Below, piece after piece: positions 47,517-56,104 of a DNA stretch of 64,000 nucleotides. Under the pieces are notes generated by a model, which worked only from the letters and a program-made list of their open reading frames with translations, made no database searches and was not told the DNA's origin. The first letter of the stretch is position 1; each line of letters starts with the position of its first letter. The position numbers and the translations under genes are program-made. The DNA lies in the NCBI RefSeq assembly GCF_000364445.2, contig NZ_CP043538.1, positions 412,501 through 476,500 of the forward strand. Reading direction: 5' to 3'. The stretch comes from Methylobacterium mesophilicum SR1.6/6 (GTDB lineage Bacteria > Pseudomonadota > Alphaproteobacteria > Rhizobiales > Beijerinckiaceae).

Positions 47517-48470
47517 TCAGAAATCCTTCTTCACGATCGCTGCGTCAGGGTTGAGGCGGAGATATTGCTCCTTCACCGCCGCTAACATGCCGCGGCAGAA
47601 CTCCTGGCCATCCTCGGTTAGTTTCCCGGCTTCGACATCGAGCTGGCCGCCCATGAACAGCCATCGACCTGGGTCTTTCTCGTTCGCCGAACGCCACGCC
47701 GCATCACGGTCAATCGCAGGATCCGCGATCAGAAGCTTGCCCTCAACGAACTTCGTCTGCTCGCGCGCCGTCGCGAGGTCGCGATCATCGACGTACACGA
47801 ACGCCTTGCCCGCCAGGCTGTCATGGCAGCGCTTGACCTCGATGTAGGACGCGTACAGCCGCATCAGGACGTTCTGCGGCTTGGCCTGCTCGCGCTGAAG
47901 CTCCTGGCGCTGACGCTGCCGCTCGGCCGCTTCGGCCGCCGCCTGCCGCTGGTTGCGCTCATCCAACTTCTGAAGGCGATCGTGCCAGGAATCTGCCTGC
48001 CGTTGCCGCTCGGCGTCCTGGCGCTCCTTGTTCAGCCGCGTCTCCTCGGCGAGCCTACGCGCTTCGTCTTGCTGTTGCCGAGCCTGTTCGGCATCGCGGG
48101 CGTCTGCCGCTTCCTTGTCACGGCGCATCTTCTCGCTCCACTGCTGACGTTCAGTGTCGGAGCGGCGATTTTCCACTTGAGTGGTGACTACGCGCAGCTG
48201 CTCCTTGGCCTGAACCATCTCCTCCTGCGCCTGGCTCAGTTCGCGCCCACCCACACGCTGCTTGGATCTCACCTTTTCCTGAGCGCGTCGCACCGCCTCT
48301 TGAGCTGTGATCAGTTCCGCATCGCCCCCGCGCATCGCCTGATCGACCGCGGGCTGTTCCGCGCGCTCCCTTGCCAGTGTTGCGCCGGGCAGCAGGATGC
48401 CAGTTGCGGCGAGCAGTATGGTCCAGCGACGCACATGCGACGGCAGCCGCGTACCTCTTACTATCCCCAT
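47517..48470 (-). CDS. Secreted coiled-coil protein
   Basis: A 317-residue protein with a signal or anchor (RRWTILLAATGILLPGATLA) and a long Gln/Glu/Arg-rich coiled coil (about residues 50-195: repeated RQQQDEARRLAEETRLNKERQDAERQRQ pattern). A C-terminal folded domain contains two cysteines (VKRCHDSLAGKAFVYVDDRD; GQEFCRGMLAAVKEQYLRLNPDA). No family recognised. It probably acts in the periplasm. ATG 48470 is used in place of a start five codons upstream. Confidence 0.65.
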   Translation of the reverse strand: MGIVRGTRLPSHVRRWTILLAATGILLPGATLARERAEQPAVDQAMRGGDAELITAQEAVRRAQEKVRSKQRVGGRELSQAQEEMVQAKEQLRVVTTQVENRRSDTERQQWSEKMRRDKEAADARDAEQARQQQDEARRLAEETRLNKERQDAERQRQADSWHDRLQKLDERNQRQAAAEAAERQRQRQELQREQAKPQNVLMRLYASYIEVKRCHDSLAGKAFVYVDDRDLATAREQTKFVEGKLLIADPAIDRDAAWRSANEKDPGRWLFMGGQLDVEAGKLTEDGQEFCRGMLAAVKEQYLRLNPDAAIVKKDF

Positions 48471-48524
48471 TCTTGTGCTCCTCAATTTGTGATTGTCTCG
48501 CTCGATCGATCGCTCTTCAGCATT

Positions 48525-48959
48525 TCAGGAATGAGCTTGTGCGAGCGTCTCGGCCTTCAGCACCTCGAATTCGGCCTCACTCAGGTGCCCATCGCGGCGC
48601 AGGCGGCCGAGCCGTTCGAGTTCGCCGATCACGGCGGTGCGAACCGGTCCGGCAGGCGCTGGGCTGGCCGCCGAGGATGGCGCCATCTGCATCGGGCCCG
48701 AAGCATCGAGGGCGGCCTCGTCACTGACGAGCGGATCAGGTCCGTAGTGGTTCGGCCCCGAGGTGCCGCGCAGGCAGGCGGGCCTGCAGTTCAGCGAAAA
48801 GGCGCGGTGTCGGGTCGGGAGCAGTTCGGTCGCGCAATCGCGACGGCTTGAGCCCGGCGGCATACCGTCCTTGAGAGGCCGGTAACGCGGCCATGAGTGT
48901 GAGTAGGCGCCGGCGGGTCGGTGATGATGCCGACGCGGCAAGCTGGCTATCAGCGGCAC
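48525..48959 (-). CDS. SHOCT-domain protein (start uncertain)
   Basis: The C-terminal ~35 residues (IGELERLGRLRRDGHLSEAEFEVLKAETLAQ) match the SHOCT short C-terminal domain. The upstream half of the 144-residue frame is Arg/Pro/Cys-rich and not convincing. The true start may be the ATG at 48692 (55 residues), or the gene may be frameshifted, because a second frame (48736-49002) starts just after the acidic ORF and overlaps it. Confidence 0.5.
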   Translation of the reverse strand: MPLIASLPRRHHHRPAGAYSHSWPRYRPLKDGMPPGSSRRDCATELLPTRHRAFSLNCRPACLRGTSGPNHYGPDPLVSDEAALDASGPMQMAPSSAASPAPAGPVRTAVIGELERLGRLRRDGHLSEAEFEVLKAETLAQAHS

Positions 48960-49004
48960 CAGCTCCGAAGCCAGGGATCGTGGGATTGGGAGGGCAGCTC
49001 ATTG

Positions 49005-49205
49005 TCAGCCCTCCTCCCGGTCGCCGTCGTGGGAGCAACCGGACCAGTCCCCGTCATCATCGGCTGGCCAGTCCTCGTCCCACTCAGTGTCGGCGTCGAG
49101 CTCGGCCTCGCCACGCGGTTGAGGACGTGTGACCTCGTCGCTTTGGGGCGAATCATCACGGGGCGGGCGCACTGCCTCGGGAACGGGCACCACCTCAGTA
49201 CTCAT
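49005..49205 (-). CDS. Small acidic protein coupled to DUF3768 gene
   Basis: A 66-residue frame starting with MSTEVVPVPEAVRPPRDD and ending in a strongly acidic stretch (ELDADTEWDEDWPADDDGDW). Its ATG overlaps the DUF3768 stop by 11 bases, typical of translational coupling. The charge suggests a DNA-mimic-like or chaperone-like small protein. This is speculation; no family is recognised. Confidence 0.45.
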   Translation of the reverse strand: MSTEVVPVPEAVRPPRDDSPQSDEVTRPQPRGEAELDADTEWDEDWPADDDGDWSGCSHDGDREEG

Positions 49206-49608
49206 CGGCGCACATGATCGTGAGCACACGGGTCGTGACCGCGGGGTCAGTTGGATCCGGTGAGCCGCCGAGCAGCGCCCGATCGTAGGCGTCGATTTTC
49301 CAGAAGAAGCGCTCGCCGCCGACCTCCACGGCGCCGAAGTCGTGCTCGCCGTGGGGATCGTTGTCGGGGTCGAAGCTGCTGAAGCGGCGCACGGCCAGCA
49401 ACAGGGCGATGCGGTCAATCTCGGCCAGTTCGATCACGCCGGGCGTCTCGACCACTTGCCCACCAGCGAAGCTGCGCCGAAAGGCATCGTTCAGGGCGCG
49501 CACGCAGGCGGTAGAAGCGGTGGCGGCTATCGACGACTGACTTGGCTTCTGCGCCGTGCCGAACGCGGCGGAGTGGTCGGCTGATGTCAAGAATTCAGCC
49601 CTGCTCAT
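49195..49608 (-). CDS. DUF3768 family protein
   Basis: A 137-residue protein with the DUF3768 pattern: LNDAFRRSFAGGQVVETPGV, DIDRIALLLAVRRFSSFDPDNDPHGEHDFGAVEV and FFWKIDAYDRALLGGSPDPTDPAVTTRVLTIMCADEY. Such proteins are common on plasmids and integrated elements of alphaproteobacteria; their function is unknown. ATG 49608 is preferred over a longer Arg/Pro-rich extension. Confidence 0.85.
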   Translation of the reverse strand: MSRAEFLTSADHSAAFGTAQKPSQSSIAATASTACVRALNDAFRRSFAGGQVVETPGVIELAEIDRIALLLAVRRFSSFDPDNDPHGEHDFGAVEVGGERFFWKIDAYDRALLGGSPDPTDPAVTTRVLTIMCADEY

Positions 49609-49627
49609 GGTGAACCTCGCAAAGAAG

Positions 49628-49651
49628 AAGGGGCCCCGTTTGGGACCCCTT
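49628..49651 (-). promoter_or_regulatory. Hairpin just upstream of the DUF3768 gene
   Basis: AAGGGG and CCCCTT form a 6-bp stem, extended by CCC/GGG after one mismatch, with a GTTT loop. On the minus strand it is followed by CTTCTTT, so it could be a terminator or attenuator in the 5' leader, 20 bases before the start codon. Confidence 0.3.
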
Positions 49652-49934
49652 GCTGGTGGTGTACGCGTTGGAGTGGTTTGGTCGCCTAGCTTGGGTGCCA
49701 AGGACCTGCGCGTTCGGTAGTGCGGCGATCGCGTCATGTCGGGCCTCGACAACAAGGGGCGATGATACCGATACTATAGGATTTAATTCATATTGTCAAT
49801 GGTGCCGAGCTGCGCGAGCGAGGGGGCACAGTGCGAATGGTTCTGAGCGTCCATCGCCACGAGTCCGGAGAGGCAGCAATCACGGCTATGACCGGAACTG
49901 GCCGTGTGTGGACGGCTCTCCGTTGGCAAGGGGT
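49652..49934. other. Non-coding stretch with AT-rich segment
   Basis: About 280 bases between the DUF3768 leader and the IS remnant. An AT-rich segment near 49760-49800 stands out. It may be a promoter or an old insertion junction. No gene supported. Confidence 0.35.
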
Positions 49935-50300
49935 TTCTTTGATCCAGGCGCCGATCCGTGCCAGGGCGGTGTCGGCGTCGAGACGGGGTTGGACGCGGGC
50001 ATAGTCGCGCTTGAGCGTTTTGACGAACGCCTCGCTCAACCCGTTGCTCACGGGCGAGCGCACCGGCGTGAAGCAGGGCACGAGACCTAGGGCTGCCGCG
50101 AAGGACAGCATCTCGGCGGCCGTGAAGGCAGAGCCGTTATCGGCCAGCCACTGCACGGGATGGGTGGTGCGCAGGCCGGTGAAGCGCACCTCCACGCGGT
50201 CAGCATGAGATCGCGCACCATCTGACCGGTGACCCCGCCCGTCGAGGCCACCCAGGCGATCACTTCGCGATCATGGGTGTCGGTGGCGAAGGCTCCTCCA
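49935..50300 (-). pseudogene. IS3-family transposase (DDE integrase) remnant
   Basis: Two frames of one degenerate orfB. The upstream frame gives AFATDTHDREVIAWVASTGGVTGQMVRDLML, and after a frameshift near 50200 another gives VEVRFTGL...WLADNGSAFTAAEMLSF, FTPVRSPVSNGLSEAFVKTLKRDYARV and IGAWIKE. These are typical of the IS3 rve core with two of the DDE residues (DNGS Asp; SEAF Glu). The N-terminus and the last part (usual HPHSRLGY segment) are missing. No inverted repeats found. Confidence 0.8.
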
Positions 50301-50304
50301 GCAG

Positions 50305-50511
50305 GCCCATGCAGGCGGCTCCGAGCTTGCATTGGTCCGCCACCGTCAGCTTCGGCCGGCGCGTGAGCGCAGCGATCGCAGCCGCGAAGTAGTGGCGCAG
50401 CGACGGCTGCTTGCTGGCCGGCACGGTCGAGAACAGCTCGCTGTGAACGGCGCGCATCTTACGCGCATGCTTGGCATAATCCGGCAGGTTCAGGGTCGAA
50501 GACAACGTCAA
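50305..50511 (-). pseudogene. Possible RecT-like recombinase fragment cut by the IS remnant
   Basis: The frame LFSTVPASKQPSLRHYFAAAIAALTRRPKLTVADQCKLGAACMG resembles the N-terminal part of phage RecT proteins (lpa...f.R...tAi...PKL..cd..Sl..A.m.aA). It ends where the transposase sequence starts. Only about 65 residues remain. The identification is weak. Confidence 0.3.
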
Positions 50512-50629
50512 TGAGGCGTCGCCCGGGCGAGTGTCGGGTTCCGACGCGTGTGTCCGTCAGCCCTCCGGGAGAGGGGATCCGCGTGCAATCGGATACCATC
50601 CTACCGGCGGCAAACCGCTCGGACTGCCT

Positions 50630-50935
50630 CTAAACTGTCTGTCCCATGAGCGCGGACCAATCCACGCGACGGAATGGGTAGATCTGGATGTCGTCCCAGA
50701 TCTTCTCGCGAGCGTAAATTTCGTCGGCGAGATACGCGTCGAGGCTCGCGCGGTCCGGGAACTCGCACATCACGATAGAGCCGACCATGTGGCCGTCCTC
50801 GTCGAGGATCGCGCCGCCGTCGACGATCTCACCCACCTGCTTGCGGGCGCGGATGCCCTCCATGTGGGTCCCGCGTGCCGCAAGGCGGCGCTCAAGGGCA
50901 CTAGGTGCGTCCCGCGCTACGATTACGTACTGCAT
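50630..50935 (-). CDS. YciI-family protein
   Basis: A 101-residue YciI-like ferredoxin-fold protein (MQYVIVARDAP... HMEGIRA... GAILDEDGHMVGSIVMCEFPDRASLDAYLADEIYAREKIWDDIQIYPFRRV). The His/Asp pair often discussed in this family is partly present. It is the last gene of the minus-strand sugar-acid operon, 20 bases after the NTF2-like gene. It may process a reactive intermediate, for example as a lactone or muconolactone-like isomerase. This is inference. Confidence 0.85.
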   Translation of the reverse strand: MQYVIVARDAPSALERRLAARGTHMEGIRARKQVGEIVDGGAILDEDGHMVGSIVMCEFPDRASLDAYLADEIYAREKIWDDIQIYPFRRVDWSALMGQTV

Positions 50936-50955
50936 GACGTCCGTTCCTCCTTTGG

Positions 50956-51420
50956 TCAGGTTGACGATCCGCTCGACGCCAAGTGATAGCCGCGACCCGC
51001 ATAATCGAATTTATGGAGCTGCGAGATCTTCAGCGTCGGGTCGGCCGAGGCCGCATAATAGGCACGGATCTCCCTGATCCGGCCGCTCCCCTCGTCGAAC
51101 ACGTACCACTCGTCGCCTCGCAGCACCGTGCCGGACTTGTTCTTCCAATGCGTCCACTCGATCACCGCCTCAGGCGCGGTCGAGGAGCACAGCACCCGCT
51201 CGATCGTCCACTGCGAGCCCAACGTCTCGACGCACCAAATCCAGCCGCGGGCGATCGCCTCGGCCCCGCGCCACGGCGCGCCCGGTAGGCCGGGTGGGAA
51301 GTAATGGACCGCGTCCGGCGTGAACGAGGCAATCAGGGCGTCGTAGTCGGCGGCGTTGCAGGCGTCAAAGTAGCGCCGGATCGTCGCCTCCATCGCGGCT
51401 GGGGTCAGATCATGCGGCAT
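50956..51420 (-). CDS. NTF2-like (SnoaL-type) protein
   Basis: A 154-residue cone-fold protein: TPAAMEATIRRYFDACNAADYDALIASFTPDAVHYFPPGLPGAPWRGAEAIARGW... VIEWTHWKNKSGTVLRGDEWYVFDEGSGRIREIRAYY. Members are isomerases, dehydratases or ligand binders. The ATG at 51420 overlaps the RraA stop, so it is translationally coupled. It may act on an intermediate of the sugar-acid pathway. Confidence 0.85.
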   Translation of the reverse strand: MPHDLTPAAMEATIRRYFDACNAADYDALIASFTPDAVHYFPPGLPGAPWRGAEAIARGWIWCVETLGSQWTIERVLCSSTAPEAVIEWTHWKNKSGTVLRGDEWYVFDEGSGRIREIRAYYAASADPTLKISQLHKFDYAGRGYHLASSGSST

Positions 51421-52195
51421 CGCGGCCTCCGGCGCGGATCTTCGGCGCGTCCTCGGGTTTGGCACCAGCCGCCTTCCAGGCGGCATAGTCGGCCCGGATC
51501 TGGTTGGTCGGCGGGTAGACGCCGTACAGGCCCTCGCCCGCGGCGACGCGGTAGTGCAGGTACTTCTCCAGAGCGTCGCGCGCCTCGCACAGGTCCGCCA
51601 TCTCGGCGGCGAGATGGCGCGGGATCACCGTGACGCCGTCGCCGTCGCCGACCAGGATGTCGCCGGGGTATACCGCGACGTCCGCGCAGGCCACCGGCAC
51701 GTTCAGGTCGACCACCCGGTGGTAGGACAGCCGAGTCGAGGCGACCACTTCGCGCGCGTAGGCGGGGAAATCGAGCTGTGCCAGCTCGACGCCGTCGCGG
51801 AACGAGCCGTCCGTGACGATCGCCGCCGCGCCGCGCACTTTAAGGCGGGTCGGCAGCATCGCCCCGGCCGAGGCCGCGCGGGGATCGTTGCGGCTGTCGA
51901 TGACGAGGACGTGGCCCTCGGGGATATTCTCGACCGCCTCCCACTGGAGGTTGTCGGGGTTGGCGTGCGGCTTGAGGGTGTCGATCGTGTCGAGATCTTC
52001 GCGCGCCGGGATCATGCGTATCGGGTAGGCTTCGCCCGCGAACTTAACCGCGTTCGGGTTCATCGGCCTGAGTCCGACGAGGAAGCACTGGCGCAGGCCC
52101 TTCTTGAACAGCTCCGTGGTGAGCGAGCCGCTAGTGCAGTGCTTCAACCGCTCGATCACCTCCCGCGACACCGGGATTCTTTTTGGGTCTTCCAT
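51410..52195 (-). CDS. RraA/HMG-aldolase-like protein
   Basis: A 261-residue RraA-family protein. The fold shows SGSLTTELFKKGLRQCF, GEAYPIRMIPAREDLDT, HVLVIDSRND, GAAAIVTDGSFRDGVEL (metal-site R/D) and GDILVGDGDGVTVIPRHLAAEM. In sugar-acid clusters, RraA homologues usually act as class II aldolases on 2-keto-3-deoxy acids or as decarboxylases, not on RNase E. ATG 52195 follows GGAGAAATTGCG. It follows the enolase-superfamily dehydratase. Confidence 0.87.
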   Translation of the reverse strand: MEDPKRIPVSREVIERLKHCTSGSLTTELFKKGLRQCFLVGLRPMNPNAVKFAGEAYPIRMIPAREDLDTIDTLKPHANPDNLQWEAVENIPEGHVLVIDSRNDPRAASAGAMLPTRLKVRGAAAIVTDGSFRDGVELAQLDFPAYAREVVASTRLSYHRVVDLNVPVACADVAVYPGDILVGDGDGVTVIPRHLAAEMADLCEARDALEKYLHYRVAAGEGLYGVYPPTNQIRADYAAWKAAGAKPEDAPKIRAGGRDAA

Positions 52196-52304
52196 CGCAA
52201 TTTCTCCGTCAGGGCGACTGGCCGATGCCGGTGGCCGTCGCGGATCAGTGGGTTCGAGTGTCCAGGGCGCCGGCATCACCTGCCGGCGCCAGATCCCAAA
52301 AGGA

Positions 52305-53501
52305 TCAGCGGCGCTTGCCGACCTCGTGGGTCGCCTGCGTCCAGGCGCGAGCTTGCTCCGAGAGGCTGAAGCCGAGGCCGGGGCGGTTCGGGACGATCAT
52401 CCGCCCGTCCCGAACCTCCAGGGTTTCGTTGAACATCGCCTCAGACCACTCGAAGTGCTCGACCCACGGCTCGCGGCCGTAGGCAGCGGTCAGGTGGAGG
52501 TGGATCTCCATGCAGTAGTGCGGCGCGAGACGCAGCTTCTTGTGGTCAGCCAGCGCCATGATCTTGAGGAACGGGGTGATGCCCCCGACCCGCGGCGCGT
52601 CCGGTTGGATGAAGTCGACCGAGTCGTGGCGGATCAGCTCGTAATGCTCATCGACGCTGGTCAGCATCTCGCCGGTGGCGATCGGGGTTGCGAGCTCCCG
52701 CGCGAGCGCGGCGTGGCCCTCGTAGTCGTAGGCGTCGAGTGGCTCCTCGATCCAGGTAAGGTCGAACTGCTCGGCGATTCGGCCGAAGCGGAGCGCCGTG
52801 GTCCGATCCCACTGCTGGTTCGCGTCGATCGCCAGCGGCACGTCGCCGATGTGGTTGCGCACCGCCTCGATGCGCTGCAGGTCGATCATCGGGTCGGGCT
52901 GGCCGACCTTCAGCTTGACCGCGCCGATGCCCTTCTCAAGCGCCATCGAAATGCGCTCCTTCACCTCCTCGATCGGCATCGAGAGGTAGCCACCCGAGGT
53001 GTTGTAGCAGCGCACGGCGTCGCGGTGGGCGCCCAGCAGCTTGGCCAGCGGCAGGTCGGCGCGCTTGGCCTTTAAGTCCCAGAGCGCGATGTCGAAGGCC
53101 GCAATCGCCTGTGTGGCGAGACCACTTCGTCCGACCGAAGCGCCGGCCCACGCGAGTTTATCCCAGAGGCGGGCGATGTCGTTCGGATCCTCACCAATCA
53201 ATTCGTCCGCAATCTCCTGGGAATGGACGAACTGGCCTCGTCCTCCAGCGCGCTTTGAGTAGCTGTAGCCGATGCCGCTGTAGCCTCGCTCGGTCTCGAT
53301 CTCGGCGAACAGGAAGGCGATCTCGGTAAGCGGCTTCTGGCGCCCGGTCAGCACCTTCGCATCGCTGATCGGGGCGGCGAGCGGCAGGAATACCAGCGAG
53401 GTCTTGACCCACGCGATCCGGTCTGTAGTGGCCTCACCCGGCGCCAGTCCCGCGGCGAGCGGACTGGCGATGATGCGGGGGAACGTCGTCGTACCGGTCA
53501 T
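52305..53501 (-). CDS. L-talarate/galactarate dehydratase-like enolase-superfamily enzyme
   Basis: A 398-residue mandelate racemase/muconate lactonizing-type enzyme. Its catalytic pattern falls at the positions known for L-talarate/galactarate dehydratase: KxK at 196-198 (AVKLKVGQ), metal ligands Asp226 (IDANQQ), Glu252 (WIEEPL) and Glu278 (TGEML), and His328 (LAPHYCMEIHLH). It should remove water from an aldarate (galactarate or talarate) to give 2-keto-3-deoxy product. It lies between the MFS transporter and RraA genes in one operon. Confidence 0.9.
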   Translation of the reverse strand: MTGTTTFPRIIASPLAAGLAPGEATTDRIAWVKTSLVFLPLAAPISDAKVLTGRQKPLTEIAFLFAEIETERGYSGIGYSYSKRAGGRGQFVHSQEIADELIGEDPNDIARLWDKLAWAGASVGRSGLATQAIAAFDIALWDLKAKRADLPLAKLLGAHRDAVRCYNTSGGYLSMPIEEVKERISMALEKGIGAVKLKVGQPDPMIDLQRIEAVRNHIGDVPLAIDANQQWDRTTALRFGRIAEQFDLTWIEEPLDAYDYEGHAALARELATPIATGEMLTSVDEHYELIRHDSVDFIQPDAPRVGGITPFLKIMALADHKKLRLAPHYCMEIHLHLTAAYGREPWVEHFEWSEAMFNETLEVRDGRMIVPNRPGLGFSLSEQARAWTQATHEVGKRR

Positions 53502-53552
53502 GGAACAATCTCCTTCGACAATTGTGAGGATGTGAGAGCTGGCGCTACCGCG

Positions 53553-54914
53553 TCATTCGGCCGGGACAGCCTCGGCTTGGGCGAGGCGTGAGCCCTTGCG
53601 GATCTCAAGGCGCTGGATCGGTCCGACGATAAACCAATAGCAGAGCACCGCTCCGAGGCCGTGCAGGCCGACGTAGAGGAGCGCGCCATTGAACGATCCG
53701 GTCGCGGACAGGATGTAGCCAATGGCCAAGGGGGTCACGATGCCAGCGGTGTTGCCCAGAGCGTTGAAGACGCCGCCGGTGATGCCGACAATCTCTTTTG
53801 GCGCCGTGTCGGCGACGATAGTCCACCCAAGTGAGCCGAAGCCCTTGCCGAAGAAGGCAGCGCTCATCAGGAAGATGATGACGGCGGTCGAGTCGACGTA
53901 GTTGCAGCCGATAATCAGCGAACTCATGATGAGGCCGATGGTGATCGGCACCTTGCGGGCGATCGACAGCGATCCAGTTCGATGCAGCAGCCAATCAGAA
54001 ATAAAGCCGGTGGAGACGCCGCCGACGAAGCCGGCGATCGCCGGGATGGTCGCGACGAGGCTCGCATCAAAGACCGAGAAGCCACGTCCTTTGACGAGGT
54101 AACTCGGGAACCACGACACGAAGAACCACGTAATGGATGAGATGCAATACTGAGAAATGAATACGCCGACCAGCATCCGGCTGCGGAACAGCTCGCCAAT
54201 GTCAGAGAACGACGGGCCGGTGTGTCCAGGCGAGGTCGTTTGCGCTTTCGAGCTGAGTTCGATCAACCCGCCGCCGGACTGGATGAGTTCGAGTTCGCTC
54301 TTGCTAATCCTCGGGTGCTCGCTTGGAGCGTAGTAGAAGATCGCCCAAGCGACCGCGAAGACGAAACCGACCACGCCCATGACGCTGAAGATGTGCTCCC
54401 AACCGAAGCGGTGGTCGAGGAAGCCCATCAGGGGCGTGAAAATGACGAGCGCGACGTACTGCGCGCTATTAAAGATCGCGCCGGCTTTGCCGCGCTCGGC
54501 GGAGGGGAACCACGCCGCGATGATGCGTCCGGCCGCCGGTCCCACAGGCGCCTCGAAGGTACCAAGTAGGAATCTCAGAAGAAGCATCGCCAGGAACGGG
54601 TATGCGACGAGACCGACGCCGCTCATTAGAAACGTCATCAGTGACCATAAAACTACACCGGCTAAGATCGTAGTTTTGGCGCCGATCTTGTCGACGATCC
54701 AACCAGCGGGAAGATGAGCAAGAACGTAGGCCCAGGCGAAAGATGAGAAGAGCCATCCCATTTGGATCGGATCGATCCCGAGCGACTTCGACATATTTGG
54801 GCCAGCGATCGCTAGGGTGGCACGATCGCCGCTGCTGAGCGCCAGCAGAATCGTGATCAGGGCCAGAACGCCAAATCTGTAACGACTTTTTGCGCGTGCG
54901 ATGTCGGCTGGCAT
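53553..54914 (-). CDS. MFS sugar-acid transporter (ACS family, GudP/GarP/DgoT-like)
   Basis: A 453-residue 12-helix major facilitator of the anion:cation symporter group. Signs are the N-terminal RFGVLALITILLALSSGDRATLAIAGPNMSKSLGIDPIQMGWLFSSFAWAYVLAHLPAGWIVDKIGAK (MFS loop 2-3 motif) and the later WFFVSWFPSYLVKGRGFSVFDASLVATIPAIAGFVGG segment. It is likely the uptake system for the aldarate degraded by its operon. It is divergent from the LysR gene. Confidence 0.9.
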   Translation of the reverse strand: MPADIARAKSRYRFGVLALITILLALSSGDRATLAIAGPNMSKSLGIDPIQMGWLFSSFAWAYVLAHLPAGWIVDKIGAKTTILAGVVLWSLMTFLMSGVGLVAYPFLAMLLLRFLLGTFEAPVGPAAGRIIAAWFPSAERGKAGAIFNSAQYVALVIFTPLMGFLDHRFGWEHIFSVMGVVGFVFAVAWAIFYYAPSEHPRISKSELELIQSGGGLIELSSKAQTTSPGHTGPSFSDIGELFRSRMLVGVFISQYCISSITWFFVSWFPSYLVKGRGFSVFDASLVATIPAIAGFVGGVSTGFISDWLLHRTGSLSIARKVPITIGLIMSSLIIGCNYVDSTAVIIFLMSAAFFGKGFGSLGWTIVADTAPKEIVGITGGVFNALGNTAGIVTPLAIGYILSATGSFNGALLYVGLHGLGAVLCYWFIVGPIQRLEIRKGSRLAQAEAVPAE

Positions 54915-55064
54915 GGCTTCCCTCCTCGCACGAATACTTGGAGCGGCCCCTCAATCCGGTCCGAAGGCCGTCGATAACCGCTCGCTGTCCGTGCCAATTT
55001 TTCCCGCTCTGAATGGCGGTGCTCGGAAGGTAGTCTGGACATCGATCCACGTCCAAAACTAAAA

Positions 55065-55078
55065 TTGCATCGCATCAA
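55065..55078. promoter_or_regulatory. TTGCATCG operator-like site between MFS and LysR genes
   Basis: TTGCATCGCATCAA lies 8 bases before the LysR start codon and inside the divergent MFS/LysR promoter region. It shares TTGCATCG with a perfect palindrome upstream of the first UxaA gene, so the same regulator may bind both. Confidence 0.5.
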
Positions 55079-55085
55079 TACGCGG

Positions 55086-55973
55086 ATGGCATCGATGTTC
55101 GAGTTGGCTCAGCTGCGCTGCTTCGTCGAGGTGGCGCGCGAACTCCATTTCGGGCGTGCGGCGCAGCGCTTGAACATGACGCAGCCACCGCTCAGTCGGC
55201 AGATCCAGATGCTCGAACGCGAGCTGAAAGCTTCGTTATTCGAACGGACGAGTCGCTCCGTCGTCCTCACACCAGCAGGCCGCGTCTTTCTGGTCGAGGC
55301 GAAGGCGATCCTGGAACGCAGCGAGGAGGCTGCCAAAATCGTTCGGGATGCTGCGAAGACCGCGCGCGGCCAGCTAAAGATTGGCATCGTCGCAGCCACT
55401 ACTTACAGCCTGCTGCCGGGCATCGTGGTGCGGGCTCGAGAGGTCCTTCCGCATGTGGACCTTGCCTTCGAAGAGCTAACCTCAATTGAGCAGCCCGAAG
55501 CTCTGTCGTTCAGTCGCATCGATGTCGGGATCGCCCGGCCGATAACATGCCCGGACGGCATCAACTCCCGCTGCATAATGCGGGGCGGCTTCTCCCTCGC
55601 CTTGCCCCTTGATCACCCGCTGGCTAGGCGGCGGCGACCAACCCTGGAACAGCTCCATGGCGAGCGGTTCATCATGTATTCGGAGGGTGGTCGCTACATG
55701 CGCGATCTGCTCTTGGCGGCCTTCAAGATGTCGAGCGTCCGACCGCTCTACGTACAGCACATGGCTCAAGCGCAGGCGATTTTATCACTGGTGAGCACCG
55801 GCCTCGGCATCGGTGTGGTGCCGGAAGAGACCCGCAACGCCTGTTTCGACAACGTCGTGTTTCGGCCGATCAAGCTCGGCCCTTCCATCGCCGCCGAGTT
55901 TCATGCGCTTTGGCGACCGGCAAACCGCAACCCAGCCCTGTCGCCGTTCCTTGATCTCATCGAGCCACCGTAA
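55086..55973 (+). CDS. LysR-type transcriptional regulator
   Basis: A 295-residue regulator. The N-terminal winged helix is FELAQLRCFVEVARELHFGRAAQRLNMTQPPLSRQIQMLERELKASLFERTSRSVVLTPAG, and an effector domain follows. It is transcribed away from the MFS operon and toward the UxaA genes, and probably controls both sides. ATG 55086 is used; ATG 55095 is also in frame. The ligand is probably an aldarate or its keto product. Confidence 0.92.
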   Translation: MASMFELAQLRCFVEVARELHFGRAAQRLNMTQPPLSRQIQMLERELKASLFERTSRSVVLTPAGRVFLVEAKAILERSEEAAKIVRDAAKTARGQLKIGIVAATTYSLLPGIVVRAREVLPHVDLAFEELTSIEQPEALSFSRIDVGIARPITCPDGINSRCIMRGGFSLALPLDHPLARRRRPTLEQLHGERFIMYSEGGRYMRDLLLAAFKMSSVRPLYVQHMAQAQAILSLVSTGLGIGVVPEETRNACFDNVVFRPIKLGPSIAAEFHALWRPANRNPALSPFLDLIEPP

Positions 55974-56010
55974 TTGGCCACTTACCCGCCATCGTCGATT
56001 GATGCTTCTG

Positions 56011-56029
56011 TTGCATCGAAACGATGCAA
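56011..56029. promoter_or_regulatory. Perfect TTGCATCG-AAA-CGATGCAA palindrome upstream of uxaA copy 1
   Basis: A 19-base dyad with two exact 8-base arms and a 3-base centre, 75 bases before the start of the first UxaA-family gene. It is probably the operator for the LysR regulator or another local regulator. Confidence 0.65.
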
Positions 56030-56104
56030 AATTTAGTCTGGCCCGGCATCGGTGGGCACTGTTAATTGCAACGTATTGAGAACAAAGTATCGGAAGGACG
56101 AGCC

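Larger units (their letters stand above)
40060..50511. mobile_element. Genomic island integrated at selC (right end not located)
   Basis: Left edge: the 3' end of selC with a tyrosine integrase beginning about 140 bases downstream. The content to about 50.5 kb is foreign in character: lower GC in places (e.g. 41.4-41.5 kb), unknown proteins, a large helicase-nuclease, a DUF3768 protein, a RecT-like fragment and an IS remnant. I did not find a clear repeat of the selC 3' end downstream in this window, so the right border is uncertain; the catabolic cluster to 64 kb may also belong to it. Confidence 0.5.

Noticed and set aside
48736..49002. An 88-residue frame starting two bases before the acidic ORF stop
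   Set aside because: It overlaps the SHOCT frame, and its residues show no domain. It may be the 5' part of a frameshifted SHOCT gene but this cannot be shown.
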